64,000 bases of DNA from Smallanthus sonchifolius (lineage: Eukaryota > Streptophyta > Magnoliopsida > Asterales > Asteraceae): contig CM042023.1 of the NCBI GenBank assembly GCA_023525975.1, positions 16,231,501 through 16,295,500 of the forward strand, in the 5' to 3' direction. Each line of letters begins with the position of its first letter. The first letter of the stretch is position 1. The notes beneath the pieces were generated by a model. That model was not told where the DNA came from and did no database searches. It saw nothing but the letters and a program-made list of their open reading frames with translations. This document shows positions 1 through 12,023 of the stretch, piece by piece. A program made the position numbers and the translations under genes.

Positions 1-1842
1 GTGGTGTATTGTGATGCATCTATTCAAGGTCTGGATTATGTCTTAATGCAACGCGAAAAGGTAATCGCATACGCTTCACGTCAGTTAAAGGTTCACGAGA
101 AAAACTACACCACTCATGACCTAGAGTTGGGAGCAGTAGTTTTTGCACTTAAGATATGGAGACATTACTTGTACGGTACCAAATGCACCATCTACACCGA
201 CCACAAGAGCCTCCAGCATATCTTCGAGCAGAAGGAGTTGAACATGCGACAACGTCGTTGGGTTGAACTTTTAAATGATTACGACTGTGTGATCCGGTAT
301 CATCCGAGTAAAGCTAACGTTGTGGCTGATGCACTAAGCCGAAAGGAAACGAAACCCAAACGAGTTCGAGCGTTACAACTCACTATTCACCCTGGATTGC
401 CTGACAGAATCCGTAGTGCTCAACTTGAAGCCTTGAAAGAAGATAACCTACCGTTAGAAGGTACACGCGGCATGGAAGCACAACTTGAAGTAAAATCTGA
501 CGGAATTCGTTACTTTGTTGAACGAATATGGGTTCTAGTGTTCGGAAATTTAAGGGAACTAATCATGGATGAAGCTCATAAATCTCGTTACTCCATTCAT
601 CCGGGTTCCGATAAAATGTACCATGATCTAAAAGTACTATATTGGTGGCCAAAGATGAAGGCCGATATAGCAACTTATGTTAGTAAGTGTCTGACCTACG
701 CGAAGGTCAAAGTTGAATACCAAAAACCGTCCGGTCTCCTGCAACAACCTGAAATTCCCATGTGGAAATGGGAACAAATATCCATGGACTTCATTACCAA
801 ATTACCCCGAACCCCTACCGGATGTGATACTATATGGGTAATTGTGGATCGCCTAACAAAATCTGCTCACTTTCTAGCAATCAAAGAAACTGACAAAATG
901 GATAAACTCACTCGAGTATACTTGAAAGAAGTGGTCTCTCGGCACGGAGTGCCAATCTCTATTATTTCGGATCGTGATGCACGATTCACTGCCCGTTTCT
1001 GGCAATCATTGCATAAAGCATTAGGCACGCGTCTAGATATGAGCACATCATACCATCCTCAAACTGATGGCCAAACTGAACGTACTATTCAAACTCTGGA
1101 GGACATGCTACGAGCTTGTGTGATCGATTTCGGTAACACTTGGGAGTCTCACCTACCATTGGTGGAGTTCTCCTACAACAACAGTTATCACACTAGCATC
1201 AAGGCAGCTCCATTTGAAGCACTTTATGGACGGAAATGCCGTTCTCCCATTTGTTGGACCGAGGTTGGGGATAGCCAACTCACAGGTCCTGAACTTGTAT
1301 TTGAAACTTCCGAAAAGATCGTTCAAATTAGAAACCGTATGGCGGCAGCTCGTGATCGTCAAAAGAGCTATGCCGACAAGCGTCGTAAACCTTTGGAATT
1401 TCAAATAGGTGACATGGTTTTACTCAAAGTCTCACCTTGGAAAGGTATCATTCGTTTCGGGAAACGAGGAAAACTGAATCCTCGTTATGTTGGACCTTTC
1501 AAAATATTAAAGAGAATCGGACCAGTCGCGTACCAGCTGGACCTACCTGAAAGACTTAGTGGTGTGCACAACGTCTTTCACGTCTCAAATTTAAAGAAAT
1601 GCCTAGCAGATGAATCACTCGCAGTTCCGCTGGAGGAACTACATGTTGATGAACAGTTACGTTTCGTCGAAGAACCTGTGGAAATTATGGATAGGGAAGT
1701 CAAATCGTTAAAGCGCAGCAAAATCCCTATTGTTAGAGTCCGTTGGAACTCGAAACGCGGACCGGAATTCACGTGGGAGCGCGAGGATCAGATGATGCGC
1801 AAATATCCTAATCTGTTCAAGCACTCCGCGTCAAATTCTTAA
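1..1842 (+). pseudogene. Ty3/gypsy polyprotein, C-terminal part (RNase H, integrase, chromodomain), cut by window start
   Basis: The frame is open from base 1 to a TAA at 1840-1842 (613 codons); the 5' part of the element lies outside the window. Residues 2-112 are the RNase H domain (YCDAS, DLELGAV, YTDHKS, ADALSR). Residues 190-235 are the integrase zinc-binding region. The integrase core has D263 (MDFI), D324 (SDRD) and E360 (DGQTER), with D324 and E360 35 residues apart. Residues 555-605 are a chromodomain-like tail (EIMDREV, RVRWN, TWERED). This order is typical of chromoviruses, probably the Tekay/Del clade. The second zinc-binding cysteine is replaced by Tyr233 (TAC at 697-699), while the related copy at 27379-27849 keeps CLTC. 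The frame is otherwise uninterrupted, so this is a young copy with a probably disabled integrase finger. It feeds into the PPT region and LTR downstream. Confidence 0.9.
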
Positions 1843-1850
1843 GGTACTAT

Positions 1851-2027
1851 TTTAATTTTCGGGACGAAAATTGTTTCAACTAGGGGATGATGTGATATCC
1901 GGGAAATTTTTTTTTTATTTAATTTTCGGGACGAAAATTCTTTCAACTAAGGGATGATGTGATATCCGGGAAATTTTTTTTTTTTTATTTAATTTTCGGG
2001 ACGAAAATTCTTTCAACTAAAGGATGA
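1851..2027 (+). repeat. Triplicated polypurine-tract/LTR-junction module
   Basis: Three consecutive units start near 1851, 1918 and 1988 (periods about 67 and 70 bp). Each carries AATTTTCGGGACGAAAATT, then TTTCAACTA, a purine run and GATGATGTGA. The third runs into the LTR start at 2028. The first two have TGTGATATCCGGG followed by a T-run where the third has the true LTR start. This is the polypurine-tract region of the gypsy element, multiplied just before its 3' LTR. Confidence 0.8.
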
Positions 2028-4834
2028 TGTGACAACCCGACTTTTCGGGTTAACTCAGTTAGCAAATTCCGTTAACTTGCTGTTAAAAACCTAACCCCGT
2101 TAACTATTCCGTTAAGTTTCTTATTAAAAACTTAACCCTGTTAATCAAATCTAACCCCAAGGACTAATTCGGTCACAATATCATCTCAAAACTACAAGGA
2201 CTAGGACTGTAATTACCCTAAACCTATTTGATTGACTTTCTAAGTCAAAATTGAGAATTTTGTGTTGAGTTGACTTTTAAAAGTCAAACCAGTAACCAAA
2301 TCAACTCAAATCCGTATATTTCGATCATGCCTGTTGAAATTCATAACCGAAATCAAATTCAATATTAATCACGATCATCATGAAGCTTTTAATCCGGGTA
2401 TTGAATTAAATTAATATTAATAATACGAATTTATCTCGTAACCGTCGACTTCATGTCAAATGCAATCAAATCCACCATTTTCCGTATACCAATTCGTGAA
2501 TTGAAGCTCTACACACGATAAACGCAACTCTCTGGAGCGTTTACACACATCATTTCCACTGTAATCGAAGCCGGAGTCGCGAGAGAGCAACCGCGCGCGA
2601 AGTCGGAGCCAAGTTACTCGAACTCTGTCAATTCGGGCGTTATTCTGGTAATTCACTACTCCTGTAGTTTCGTCTCAATCTCTAGAACAATAGCCCTAAC
2701 CTAATTGGGGCTATATCTATCGAATCTAACACAACCTTAATCTAGGGTTCATCACAAAACCGATTTGGGGGTTCCGACCCAACAACTAATCTCAATCGAA
2801 TTAATCTACATCAACAGTTTTGAAATCTTGTGTAAAATAAAAACCCTCTATCAATTTCAAGTTATAGCATCGAATTGTGTTTGAACGGTAAATTAGGGTT
2901 TATCTTTGATTCGATTTAGGGGTTTTAATCTTAGGCTTAACCTTAATGCAATTAAACTATATCATTAGTTTCGAAATCTTCTTTTTAGTAAAAGCCCCAT
3001 GATTTCAGGAATATTTAACATACAAATCGGTCAATTTGATTCGTAGTTCATATCTAGGGTTCGGTTTCTAAAAACGAGAATTTAACGGATTTAAACTTGT
3101 TATTTTTGAAATTAAAACTATCCTCAAACTCGATTTCCATTGACAATCAAAACCCCTCTGCCCTGTTACTTGATCGCGGCCGAAATCAACACAATCGGAC
3201 TGGGTTTGGCTCCGGCTCTCGCAAGAAAGGGGAGTCACAGGATTTTCTGATTAAAACCTTTCCTACTCGGGTTTGGTTGCGATGGCCCTAGCGGGTGGAT
3301 TGGTTGAGTCTGTATGCTTATGGGGAGGAGACCCGGGTTCGAACCCTCCTCCCCTGTTTTCTTTTTAAATATTTATTTTAATGATATTTGAATATTTAAA
3401 TCAATTGTTATATTATTATAATATCATATTAAAGTGTTTTAGCCCGGGAAAACCACCCGTGGGCTCGGGTTAAAGTTCATAACCCATCTTTAGTATAAAT
3501 TCTCACTTTTTAAATACTATGTTTATATTATTTTTAAACCGCGACTTCGAACAAAATAATATATTTATATTTTTTTTAACCCGTAACTTCTAGTATAAAA
3601 TAATATATATTTTATATTATTTTGTCTCGTTTATTTACCTCGTGTAACGTTTTAAATTATTTAATAATATAAAATGTTATATTATTTTCACACGTCTAAT
3701 TACTGGAATAAAAATAATATATTATTATTTTACCACACAAATAGTTATCGTACTAACTATGCAAGTTTAAAAATAATATAATAATATTATTTTTCTAGAC
3801 TACTATTTAATGACGAAAACGCTCGAATATAATTGTTATATATTATTCGTCATAAAACGTATTCATCCTAACTAAGAATTCTCATTCCCGTGGATATGTC
3901 CGTTTACTCGAAAACATTAGAACGTTTCTTTAGGACGTTCAATCTTCCGCGTTGTCGTCGCATATTCTCGTTAAGTCCCTAACTGTTATGTTATAATGCT
4001 AGGACATTTGTGAGCCGTGTTAGGCCACCGCTTGAGATTTTAATCTCGTACTTGTGTGATTTTCTACCTTCGCAATCTGGTGAGTTTTCACGGCCCCTTT
4101 TTACTGCTTTTAAACTGGGGGAGAAAACATGATACAAACTCTTTTGATTTTTGTACTTCATTTTATATCAATTGTTATGACTATGCGTAAACTCTATCAT
4201 GAAAGTCCTCACATCGAACCGTTTAAATATGAATATAGCGAGGTATGTTGGGTAGTACTACTGGGTTTGACAAACCTCACCCGCGTTAGTCGCGCTAACT
4301 CGATTGGATATCGAACGGGTGCAATATTGACCTAAACGTGCACCATGGTTGATGGACCTGGTGGGAGGCAATACAAACAGTCAGTTTACGGTTGCGGGCG
4401 TAATAGCAAACATGAACATGGGTTAGCTACTCATTGGTATATATATGTTGATTGTACATTAATCTGGTAAACGCTTGATTACTATACTGAAACCTGTGAA
4501 CTCACCAACCTTGTGTTGACACTTTTCTTACATGTTTTCTCAGGACGCTAAGCTATGGCACAGGTTGCACAATTAGGACATGCATGGAGTCCTACTGTCA
4601 TTCCATTCATTTCAAACATGATAAACAGTTTACCTAATTATATTGATTGACGCTTATTGCGTGTAACTACTTTAAATTTTATATCAACGTTTACGCTTCC
4701 GCATTAACTCTGAACTTTTATGTTATGACATTTCAAGTCCCATATAGTGTCGTTTGATGTAACTAATGACTGAGATCCTGGTGTGTCACCTTCCAAACGG
4801 TAAAACTCCGTTAGTTGAAATTGGGGGTGTGACA
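2028..4834 (+). repeat. 3' LTR of the gypsy element (2.8 kb)
   Basis: The LTR starts TGTGACAACCCG directly after the purine tract at 2019-2027 and ends GGGTGTGACA at 4834, so it has TGTGACA at both ends. The sequence after 4834 is copia pol, which fixes the right boundary. The 5' LTR is upstream of the window, so LTR divergence cannot be measured. It holds long AT-rich stretches (3360-3860) and small reading frames that I regard as chance. Confidence 0.8.
3282..3354 (+). other. tRNA-like A-box/B-box segment inside the LTR
   Basis: An A-box-like TAGCGGGTGGATTGG (3289-3303) and a B-box-like GGTTCGAACCC (3336-3346) lie at tRNA-like spacing. No acceptor stem pairs, so this is not a tRNA gene. 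It may be a SINE head captured by the LTR, or the LTR's own sequence. Confidence 0.35.
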
Positions 4835-6303
4835 AACTACCCCCGGTTCTCGGGCAATAGGGAGCAAATGGATTTTCAAAAGAAAAACCGACATGCATGG
4901 TAATGTACAAACCTATAAAGCATGGCTAGTTGCAAAGGGTTCACTCAAACTCAAGGTATTGACTATGATGAAACTTTCTCACCCGTTGCTATGATCAAAT
5001 CGATCAGGATACTTTTTACCATAGCCGCGTAACATGATTACAAAATATGGCAAATGGATGTCAAAACCGCTCTTCTTAATGGACATCTCTCTAAAGATGT
5101 CTATATGATTCATGCTGACGATTTTGTTGATCCAAAGTATCCTAGTAGGGTCTGCAAACTGAATAAGTCCATTTATGGACTTAAACAGGCATCTCAAAGC
5201 TAGAATCTTCATTTTGATCAGAAAACAAAGAATTTGGTTTTGTCAAGAATGAAGATGAGCCTTGTGTTTACAGGAAGGCTAGTGGGAGCACTATATCATT
5301 TCTCATCTTGTATGTGGATGATATACTGATAATTGGAAACAACATCCCTGTGCTTGACAAAGTCAAACAATGGTTAGGATCTTGTTTTGCAATGAAGGAT
5401 CTTGGAGAAGCTGCTTACATTCTAGGAATCAAGATCTACAGAGATAGATCTAAGCGGCTTCTAGGGCTAAGTCAGAGTACTTACATAGACAAAATGATGA
5501 CACGCTTTAGGATGGAAAACTCCAAGAAAGGAGGTGTTCCGATGACTAAAGCCACTGTGTTGAACAAATCGTAATCTCCTTCCACGGACATTGAAATTAA
5601 GGAAATGGAAGCAATTCCATATGCCTCAGAGATTGGTTCTATCATGTATGCTATGTTGTGCACTAGACCTGACGTCTCGTATGCTTTAAGCATGACCAGT
5701 CGTTTCCAGCAAAGTCCTGGCATTGCCCATTGGACTTCAGTCAAGAACATCATGAGGTACTTAAGAATGACCAAAGACATGTTCTTAATATTTGGAGGAG
5801 TGAAAGAGGAGCTCACTGTACGGTGTTACACTGATGCTAGCTTTCAAACTGACCGAGATGACTCTCGCTCACAGTCGGATTTTGTATTCACTCTTAATGG
5901 AGGAGTTGTCTCATGGAAAAGCTCCAAGCAGAGTGTAGTGGCGGATTCAACCACCGAATCTGAGTATATAGCCGCATCAGATGCTGCTAAGGAAGCTGAT
6001 TGGATGAAGAAATTCATTACTGACCTCGATGTGGTTCCGAGTATTCGCAAACCAATCGAGATACTTTGTGATAACACAGGTGCTATAGCTCAAGCCAAAG
6101 AGCCCAGATCTCATCACAAAGCTAAGCACATTCAAAGGAAGTTCCACTATATACGGGAAATTGTGGAACGTGGAGACGTCGTGATAAGCAAAGTAGACAC
6201 AGATCAAAACCTAGTGGACCTGTTTACTAAGCCCATGACTCAGGACAAGCATGATCTTCACAGAGATGCTATTGGTCTTAGATTTGCTAGTGATATATTT
6301 TGA
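4835..6303 (+). pseudogene. Ty1/copia pol relic: reverse transcriptase and RNase H
   Basis: Copia coding sequence resumes immediately after the gypsy LTR (GSKWIFKRKTD frame from about 4845). The gypsy element therefore landed in the N-terminal part of this RT. Visible RT motifs are YKAWLVAKGF, DETFSPVA, QMDVKTA, SIYGLKQA and the catalytic YVDD (about 5310-5321). The RNase H domain has CYTDAS, TESEYIAA and DNTGAI, and the C-terminus ends VDLFTKPM before TGA at 6301-6303. Lesions: a 1-base deletion near 4940, TAA at 5030-5032, TAG at 5201-5203 (in place of a Trp), a frameshift near 5225, and TAA at 5572-5574. It is a dead copy. The part of copia upstream of the insertion is outside the window. 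Confidence 0.9.
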
Positions 6304-7155
6304 TTTAGTATTTTGAATGTGCGAACATTTAAACAGTTGTACTTTTTAATTCTTTTGGTTTACTGATTTAAATGCAATTCTGAATTCTTATAACTGTGTT
6401 CGATTTTAATACGTTTAATCCATGAATCTTGTATTCTTAATTATCCGTAGTCGGTCAGACTCGTGGGAACGTCTCTGAATTAAGACTTTTCTGAACTTCG
6501 GCTCAAGGAGTTGACTCTGAACCTCACAGGCCTCATTTTGAATGACGTTGGATGTAACTCGCATCAAATCATCTTCATGGATCTTTGTTATAAGATGTTT
6601 TGCTATTGGTATACTCATTAGTATCCTCTGACCTGATATACGTACTAGAACTGCCATTTACCAAGAACCATTCTTTAATCACTGTCAAACGCTGTCGCGT
6701 AACTGCCAGTCATAAAGACTTTGATTAGGAATAGTTCTGAAGTTCAGTGGGAGTTGTATGTATTCAATAAGGGATTCTGTACTCTTACATTATATGTAAC
6801 AAATAGGCATCGTGGCGCCCTCGTTGATTCAAACTGGTGAAGTGTAAGGCCTTTCCCAAACTTACTGTGTGTTTGATTGCACCACTTTGATTCTTGATCG
6901 AGAACAATAATAATTGAACGCCATATGAGAATGAACTAAATCCATGTCTCATTGATTCAATTAATGTTTTATACGGAAATGATGAATGACGACTATTGCC
7001 ATAAGTCTATTGTCTTGCTTTAGTTAGCTGTTACTAACACCGAGATATTTGGTTAATGACTTTAAAGCGTCATACCTTGTTAGGGACAGCCATGTGCATC
7101 TAGAGCGCCGCTGACTTTTTGCGTTGATTTATCGTGGATCGTCCAAGTGGGAGAT
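6304..7155 (+). other. Copia 3' untranslated internal region and polypurine tract
   Basis: About 850 bp separate the pol stop from the LTR, with no credible reading frame. It ends in the purine tract AAGTGGGAGAT (7145-7155), the usual plant copia form directly before an LTR starting TGTTGG. Confidence 0.7.
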
Positions 7156-8040
7156 TGTTGGATTTTATGGACCGACCCGATGGACAACGCTGCTGACCGA
7201 GCTATGACCCGTTAGAGTTACACCTAGGGCAACGAACATTAAATCCACTTAACCTGCTTAACTGGTAATTACGAACTGTTATCGAGACGATATATTTTAT
7301 ATATATTCGTTAGACGGAAATTATTATTTATACTAGTTTATAAATAATAATTTTATATTATTTTAATCTTTCATTAAAACATTATAAGGGGTTCGGGCTT
7401 TACATCTCGTATTAGACTTTGGGTCCGAAAACAATTAGTAGGGTTTACTATTATTATATAATAATAACCTAATAATATATTTTTTTGGATCAGAGAACAA
7501 TTAGCCGCAAGGGCAATTGTATTTTGCTTTTTGATCGAAAAACAAGTAAACTCGGTTTTTGCTTCTTCTTTGAGTTCAAGCCGCCAAGAACCAAAACAAG
7601 AATTCCTTTTGGCGTTTCCGGAACCACCAAATCAGCCCAAGCCGGTCCCTGCCCCGCTGCTGTCCTGTTTTCGGCCAGCCTCGGCGTTTCCCATCTCTCG
7701 CGTTGTCGGTTCGTGATCTAGCATCGGTTCGTTGTACCTCGGTGTCTCAACCGGTTAATCATTAACCACTAAGGTATAATTAATCTCATCAGTAGATTAA
7801 TTGTTTTTTTTTTGTGTTTGCGTGTTCATAACCAGATCCTGTTCGGTTTGTCAGTGCCGTTAAATAGGTTTTGATTTTATTTTCCGTTGCGCATTTATTA
7901 ATTAACTGAACTAATTAATTTCTCTGTCAAAACCCGTTTTTACTAAAAAGTCAATCTGATCACCATTGAATCCCAACCCAAAACTTCTGATTCTCGCTTC
8001 CGATCGATTCCAATATCCATCGTCGTTTCTTATCGATTTC
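7156..8040 (+). repeat. Copia 3' LTR (right end not fixed)
   Basis: It starts TGTTGGATTTTATGG directly after the purine tract. No matching 5' LTR is in the window and I could not see a clear CCAACA-type end, so the right boundary is an estimate. The small ORFs at 7485-7721 lie inside it and show no recognisable protein. Confidence 0.55.
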
Positions 8041-8249
8041 ATCATCATTTTCTAATTAATAAAGGGGATATATGTAAATAAAATTTTGAACTGGGTATAT
8101 ATGTAATTAATAAAGTTTTTAAGAGGATATATGTAATTGCCCTAAAAAAGAATATAAAGATAAGGATAAAGAGTGAGATGTGTGAGGTTTTTGAAAAATG
8201 ATATTTAAATATAAGGGATGATGATTTTTAGTTAAATTATAAAGATATG

Positions 8250-8490
8250 GATACAAAATAATATGTGAATACTCTTACGAGAAGTGTAATTTTGGTCCCA
8301 CCAGTGCCATCCCGAAAACGTAAATAGAGATACACGCTTGTCCAAAGATGGCACGTGAGGATAAGAACGGAAAAGAAAACGCGGGGAAAGAGCTGGAGGA
8401 ATCGTGGGATTGAACCGACGCCAATCGAGAAGCTGAAATGTTGTTGCACCAACCAGAAATGCCATCCCAAGACCTGGATTTAGTTCTTGT
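8250..8490 (-). repeat. SINE-like element with tRNA-like head
   Basis: On the minus strand an A-box-like TGGCATTTCTGGTTGG is followed about 35 bp later by a B-box-like GGTTCAATCCC (near 8410-8420). GGGATGGCA appears again towards the other end (near 8305), as if a second tRNA-like start were present. I see no target duplication, so this is a tentative call. Confidence 0.35.
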
Positions 8491-8503
8491 TTACAAAGTA
8501 AGG

Positions 8504-8799
8504 GTCGCAATTAACTCGCATGTTAAATGAATATCTATTTTAATTTAATAAAAAGTCTTTTAGGTTTGATCACGTTCATTTTTAAAAGAATGCAGTTAAC
8601 ATAAAAATCATTTTATATTAATAACATATAATATAAAAAAGTCTAAGTATATATATACATATATTTTAATTTGTCGCAATTAACTCGCATGTTAATTGAA
8701 TATCTATTTTAGTTTAATAAAAAGTCTTTTAGGTTTGATCACGTTCATTTTTAAAAGAAATAAAGTTATACAGTTAACATAAAAATCATTTTATATTAA
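8504..8799. repeat. 169-bp tandem duplication, second unit split by a Helitron
   Basis: Unit 1 runs 8504-8672 and unit 2 starts at 8673, both with GTCGCAATTAACTCGCATG. Unit 2 matches unit 1 up to 8799 (TTTTATATTAA), breaks at the Helitron start, and resumes at 10196 (TAACATATAATATAAAAAAG) to about 10248. Unit 1 therefore preserves the unoccupied insertion site. Confidence 0.85.
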
Positions 8800-10195
8800 T
8801 CTATACTAACTAATAAATAAAGGTTTTTTCATGCCACGTGTCGCATCCATATTCATTCTTATCATTTTTTTCCCGTCTCTCTCTTTTATTAAATACACCA
8901 CTATCTTTTAATAATAATATATTTTTAAAAATATTACTAATCTACTATCTATAATAAATAAAAATAACTATGGACACGTGTCATCTATTTAGACTATCTA
9001 GCTATTGCTTTTCCCGCCCATATCTAAAAGTAAAGTTAATTACACGCGGATCCTATAGATCCGTCCATACCCGTTTAAGATCTGGATTATAACCCGAGTG
9101 TTCTTTCATACGGGGTAATCCCCCTTTTGCATGTTCATTTGCAAACCCTACTTTAACAAATTCCTATTATAGCCACTTCCTCAAGATCTTCAACTTCAGA
9201 TTCAAGTTTCAAGGTCTTCGTCTCCGACTGGTTTGTTACTCTACAATCAATTTCTAATCGCATCATCCTTCTTCGTTGACTAATTTTGTTTTGTTTTTAA
9301 TTTTTCTTCGTGGACTCACTTTGAAATGAAGTTAAGCTCGAAGATACGGTTCGTATCGTTTTCGATTTACAAAAAACTTCAATGTTGGTTATGATGAATT
9401 TTATTTAGGTTCTGATCCTGTGCAGTGCATCAATTTAGTAGATTATTGTGCTCCTCTATTATTCCTTGAGCTCTCCACCATCCAACCTGAAGACCTCTGC
9501 GAAAAAGTCAACATTTTTTTCTCCCAAGTCTCAGGTCCTATTGTGGTAAACTCCTTTTTCATTGTCAGATGTATTCAACCAATTGAATGTCGTATACAAA
9601 GAAATTTTTAGAGATTTATGAGTTATGTAAACACTTTTTATTTTTTCATTGTCAGGTGTATTTAACCAATTTAATGCCCTACTTTTTATATAAAGTTTTT
9701 TTTCCTTCAGATTTTAGATTTATATCTTATGTACACAGTTTATCATTTTTTTTGTTTTCAACCCGTGTAATACACGAAATTCTAATATCATTTAATGCAA
9801 AATAAATTTTGCAAAATTACTTTTCTTTAATATTAATTAAAATTAAATCATTAGAAACATTAATTATGAGGGTTCTACTCTGTATTAGATGAAGAAGTCA
9901 CAATTGGTTTCTTTTTTATTTAATGAGTAGATGTTAAATAATTTTTCTTTTGGTTGCATACCATAATATGTTGTAGTCTAAAATGTATATTTATGTGTTA
10001 TTTGAGTTTATTTTTAGTTTCATTAATTTTAAAAGAAAGGCTATTGATTTGCAAGGATTTAAAGGGAAAAGAGTTTACAAATAGAAAAAAAAATTATGAG
10101 CTATTTTTAATTCTACTCATCTAACGTATTTACAGATTTATGAACTATACCGTTTTTAATATACAATCCGTGTAATACACGGGATTATAACCTAA
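8800..10195 (+). mobile_element. Non-autonomous Helitron A
   Basis: It starts TCTATACTAACTAATAAA at 8800 and ends, after a hairpin (CCGTGTAATACACGG, 10168-10182), with CTAA at 10192-10195. It is inserted between A (8799) and T (10196) with no target duplication, as Helitrons do. The tandem copy at 8504-8672 gives the empty site. There is no Rep/helicase coding sequence. The segment around 9100-9300 may be captured host sequence; I do not recognise a gene in it. Confidence 0.85.
8941..9785 (+). mobile_element. Non-autonomous Helitron B nested in Helitron A
   Basis: The 5' end TCTACTATCTATAATAAA at 8941 follows an A. The 3' end has a hairpin CGTGTAATACACG followed by AAATTCTAA ending at 9785 before a T. 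Both ends match the family's pattern (AATAAATAAA start followed by GGACACGTGTC; hairpin plus CTRR end). It could instead be an internal duplication of A's termini. Confidence 0.55.
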
Positions 10196-10248
10196 TAACA
10201 TATAATATAAAAAAGTTTAAGTATATATATACATATATTTTAATTTGC

Positions 10249-10850
10249 ATAATATGCGATCTCTTTTAACTAGGATATCATATAACTATTTATACGTAAT
10301 ACATGAAAAATAATCACTTGTATTGAGAGAGAAATAGAGTCGGTTCTAAATCCACATTCTTTATTATATTTAGAAAAATAAAGATAAGTATAAATGAGGT
10401 TATTATAATTTAATGATTAAAGTTGCTTTTATTTAACATTCTTTTGTATATAACATAAAGTTTGTTAATGTATATATGTCCATTTTAAAATGTTTATTTT
10501 GATGATCTTTAAAATTCAAACATATAATTAAATGTTAGTTCTAAAATGTCAATATATTTAAAAAAATATGTCTATTATTTTACTAAAATCAAACCATAAT
10601 TCATCAATAAAGATCAAACATTGAATAATCGAATGATCAATCATCAACAACCATGAAAACTATTCACTGTTCGATCATGGATAGTCATCCAACTTTTTGT
10701 TCAATTAGAAAAATTATGGTAGTATAAAATGTAATAGGACCAAATATAATGTTCAACTAGAAAAATTATGCTAGTATAAAATGTAATAAGAGAATGGCTG
10801 GCGGTCAAAATATGACAATTGATTTTGATGTTAATTTAGAAAACTTTAAG
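10249..10850. other. AT-rich spacer, nothing recognised
   Basis: Low-complexity AT-rich sequence with short local duplications (for example the TTCAACTAGAAAAATTATG type near 10700 and 10755). No reading frame, RNA gene or element end is supported here. Confidence 0.5.
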
Positions 10851-11160
10851 GTATAAAATTTCCTAGCGTTCCAACTGTTGGTATTTGCCATGGAAATTTA
10901 GTGAGTGTTAAAATCGAACTTCAAATGTTTGTTAGCTACGGGTTCCCTGATTTAGTGGTTGATCTGTGGAAGATGGATGGCGACAAGTGGACTAAGGTAG
11001 CGGCTTTTCCTCATATCCATCATCTTCCATTGTCAGAATGATGTTGCGTTACACACGTGATGACCAACGACACATGGCTTGTGATGATGTACCAGGCAGA
11101 TGTAATGAAATAGATATGAAGACAAAGGAGTTTGATTATTTTTACCATGTGAGTTCGTAG
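10851..11160 (+). pseudogene. Relic resembling an F-box-associated domain
   Basis: A short frame reads through motifs such as VCHGNLVS, DLVVDLWKMDGDKWTK and VAAFPHIHHL, which resemble the C-terminal associated domain of plant F-box proteins. It then meets a stop and frameshifts, with a possible continuation (DMKTKEFDYFYHV) in another frame. It is too short and broken to be functional. Identification is by eye and weak. Confidence 0.3.
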
Positions 11161-11406
11161 CTTAAAAAGAGAAGTATATATCGTGACTATTCCATCCCTA
11201 ACTCTTTAGTTCCAATAACACGTAATTTTATGTTCTAATTTTTTTAATGTTTGATACTATATTTTTTTCCAGTTAGACGTATTGTTTAGTTCCAGTCATG
11301 TTTTTTTTTCTCGTGTGTTGTATATAATAATATTAATAATAATTAATAAAAGGACACATGGCAGTAGGTTAATGACAATGGCAGTATTCACACACTTATA
11401 ATTATA

Positions 11407-11884
11407 CTAGGTTAGAAACCCATGTATTATACATGGGTTGAATAAAAAAAATTTAAATAGTTAGTAATAAAAATTTAGAAATTATAAAACAATATATTAA
11501 GTTTTAAGAAAGTAATAAAGTAATAATATTAAAAATGTAAAGAAACAGAAAAAAAAAATCTTAAAAGCTAGAATTATTACACATGAAGACATGTGTTACT
11601 TAATTGATGATTAACCAAATATTGATTAATGATTTAAAATACATAAAATTATAAAAAACAACTTTAGTTGACCTATTTTATTTTTTAATCAAACCATTTT
11701 ATTTTATAAAAAGTTTACAAATTTTACAGATGTAAATATGGAAACTTCAAAATTTGAAGAGATGATGGAGGAAAAAAAGAGAAAATCAGAAATTGAGGAT
11801 ATAGAAGAATGACACGTGTTCTCATATGAGTTCCTTATTTATTATTATAAGAAATATTATTATAATGATATATAGTAATTGAGA
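11407..11884 (-). mobile_element. Non-autonomous Helitron C
   Basis: In plus-strand reading it begins A|CTAGGTTAGAAA, then the hairpin CCCATGTATTATACATGGG (11418-11436). It ends near GACACGTGTTCTC ... TTGAGA|T at 11884. The hairpin end is clear; the 5' end is diverged from the family start. Confidence 0.6.
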
Positions 11885-11906
11885 TCATATAAGGATGTAT
11901 AGTAAT

Positions 11907-12023
11907 TTTTTGTTTGAAAGACAAATTTCTTAATTGCTGTTAGTAGTGGGACTTGAATTCATTACTTATCTTAAATCTTGGTGTTTTTAGAGAATTTTTC
12001 TCTACGTCACCAACCCCAGTGTG
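11907..12023 (-). repeat. Short SINE with 18-bp target duplication
   Basis: ATAAGGATGTATAGTAAT occurs at 11889-11906 and again at 12024-12041, exactly flanking a 117-bp insert. On the minus strand the insert starts CACACTGGGGTTGGTGACG, contains the B-box-like AATTCAAGTCCC, and ends in CAAACAAAAA. That gives a pol III-like head, an A-rich tail and a target duplication. It is short for a full SINE. Confidence 0.65.

Noticed and set aside
3282..3354. Possible functional tRNA gene
   Set aside because: A and B boxes are present, but no acceptor or anticodon stem can be formed; it lies inside an LTR.
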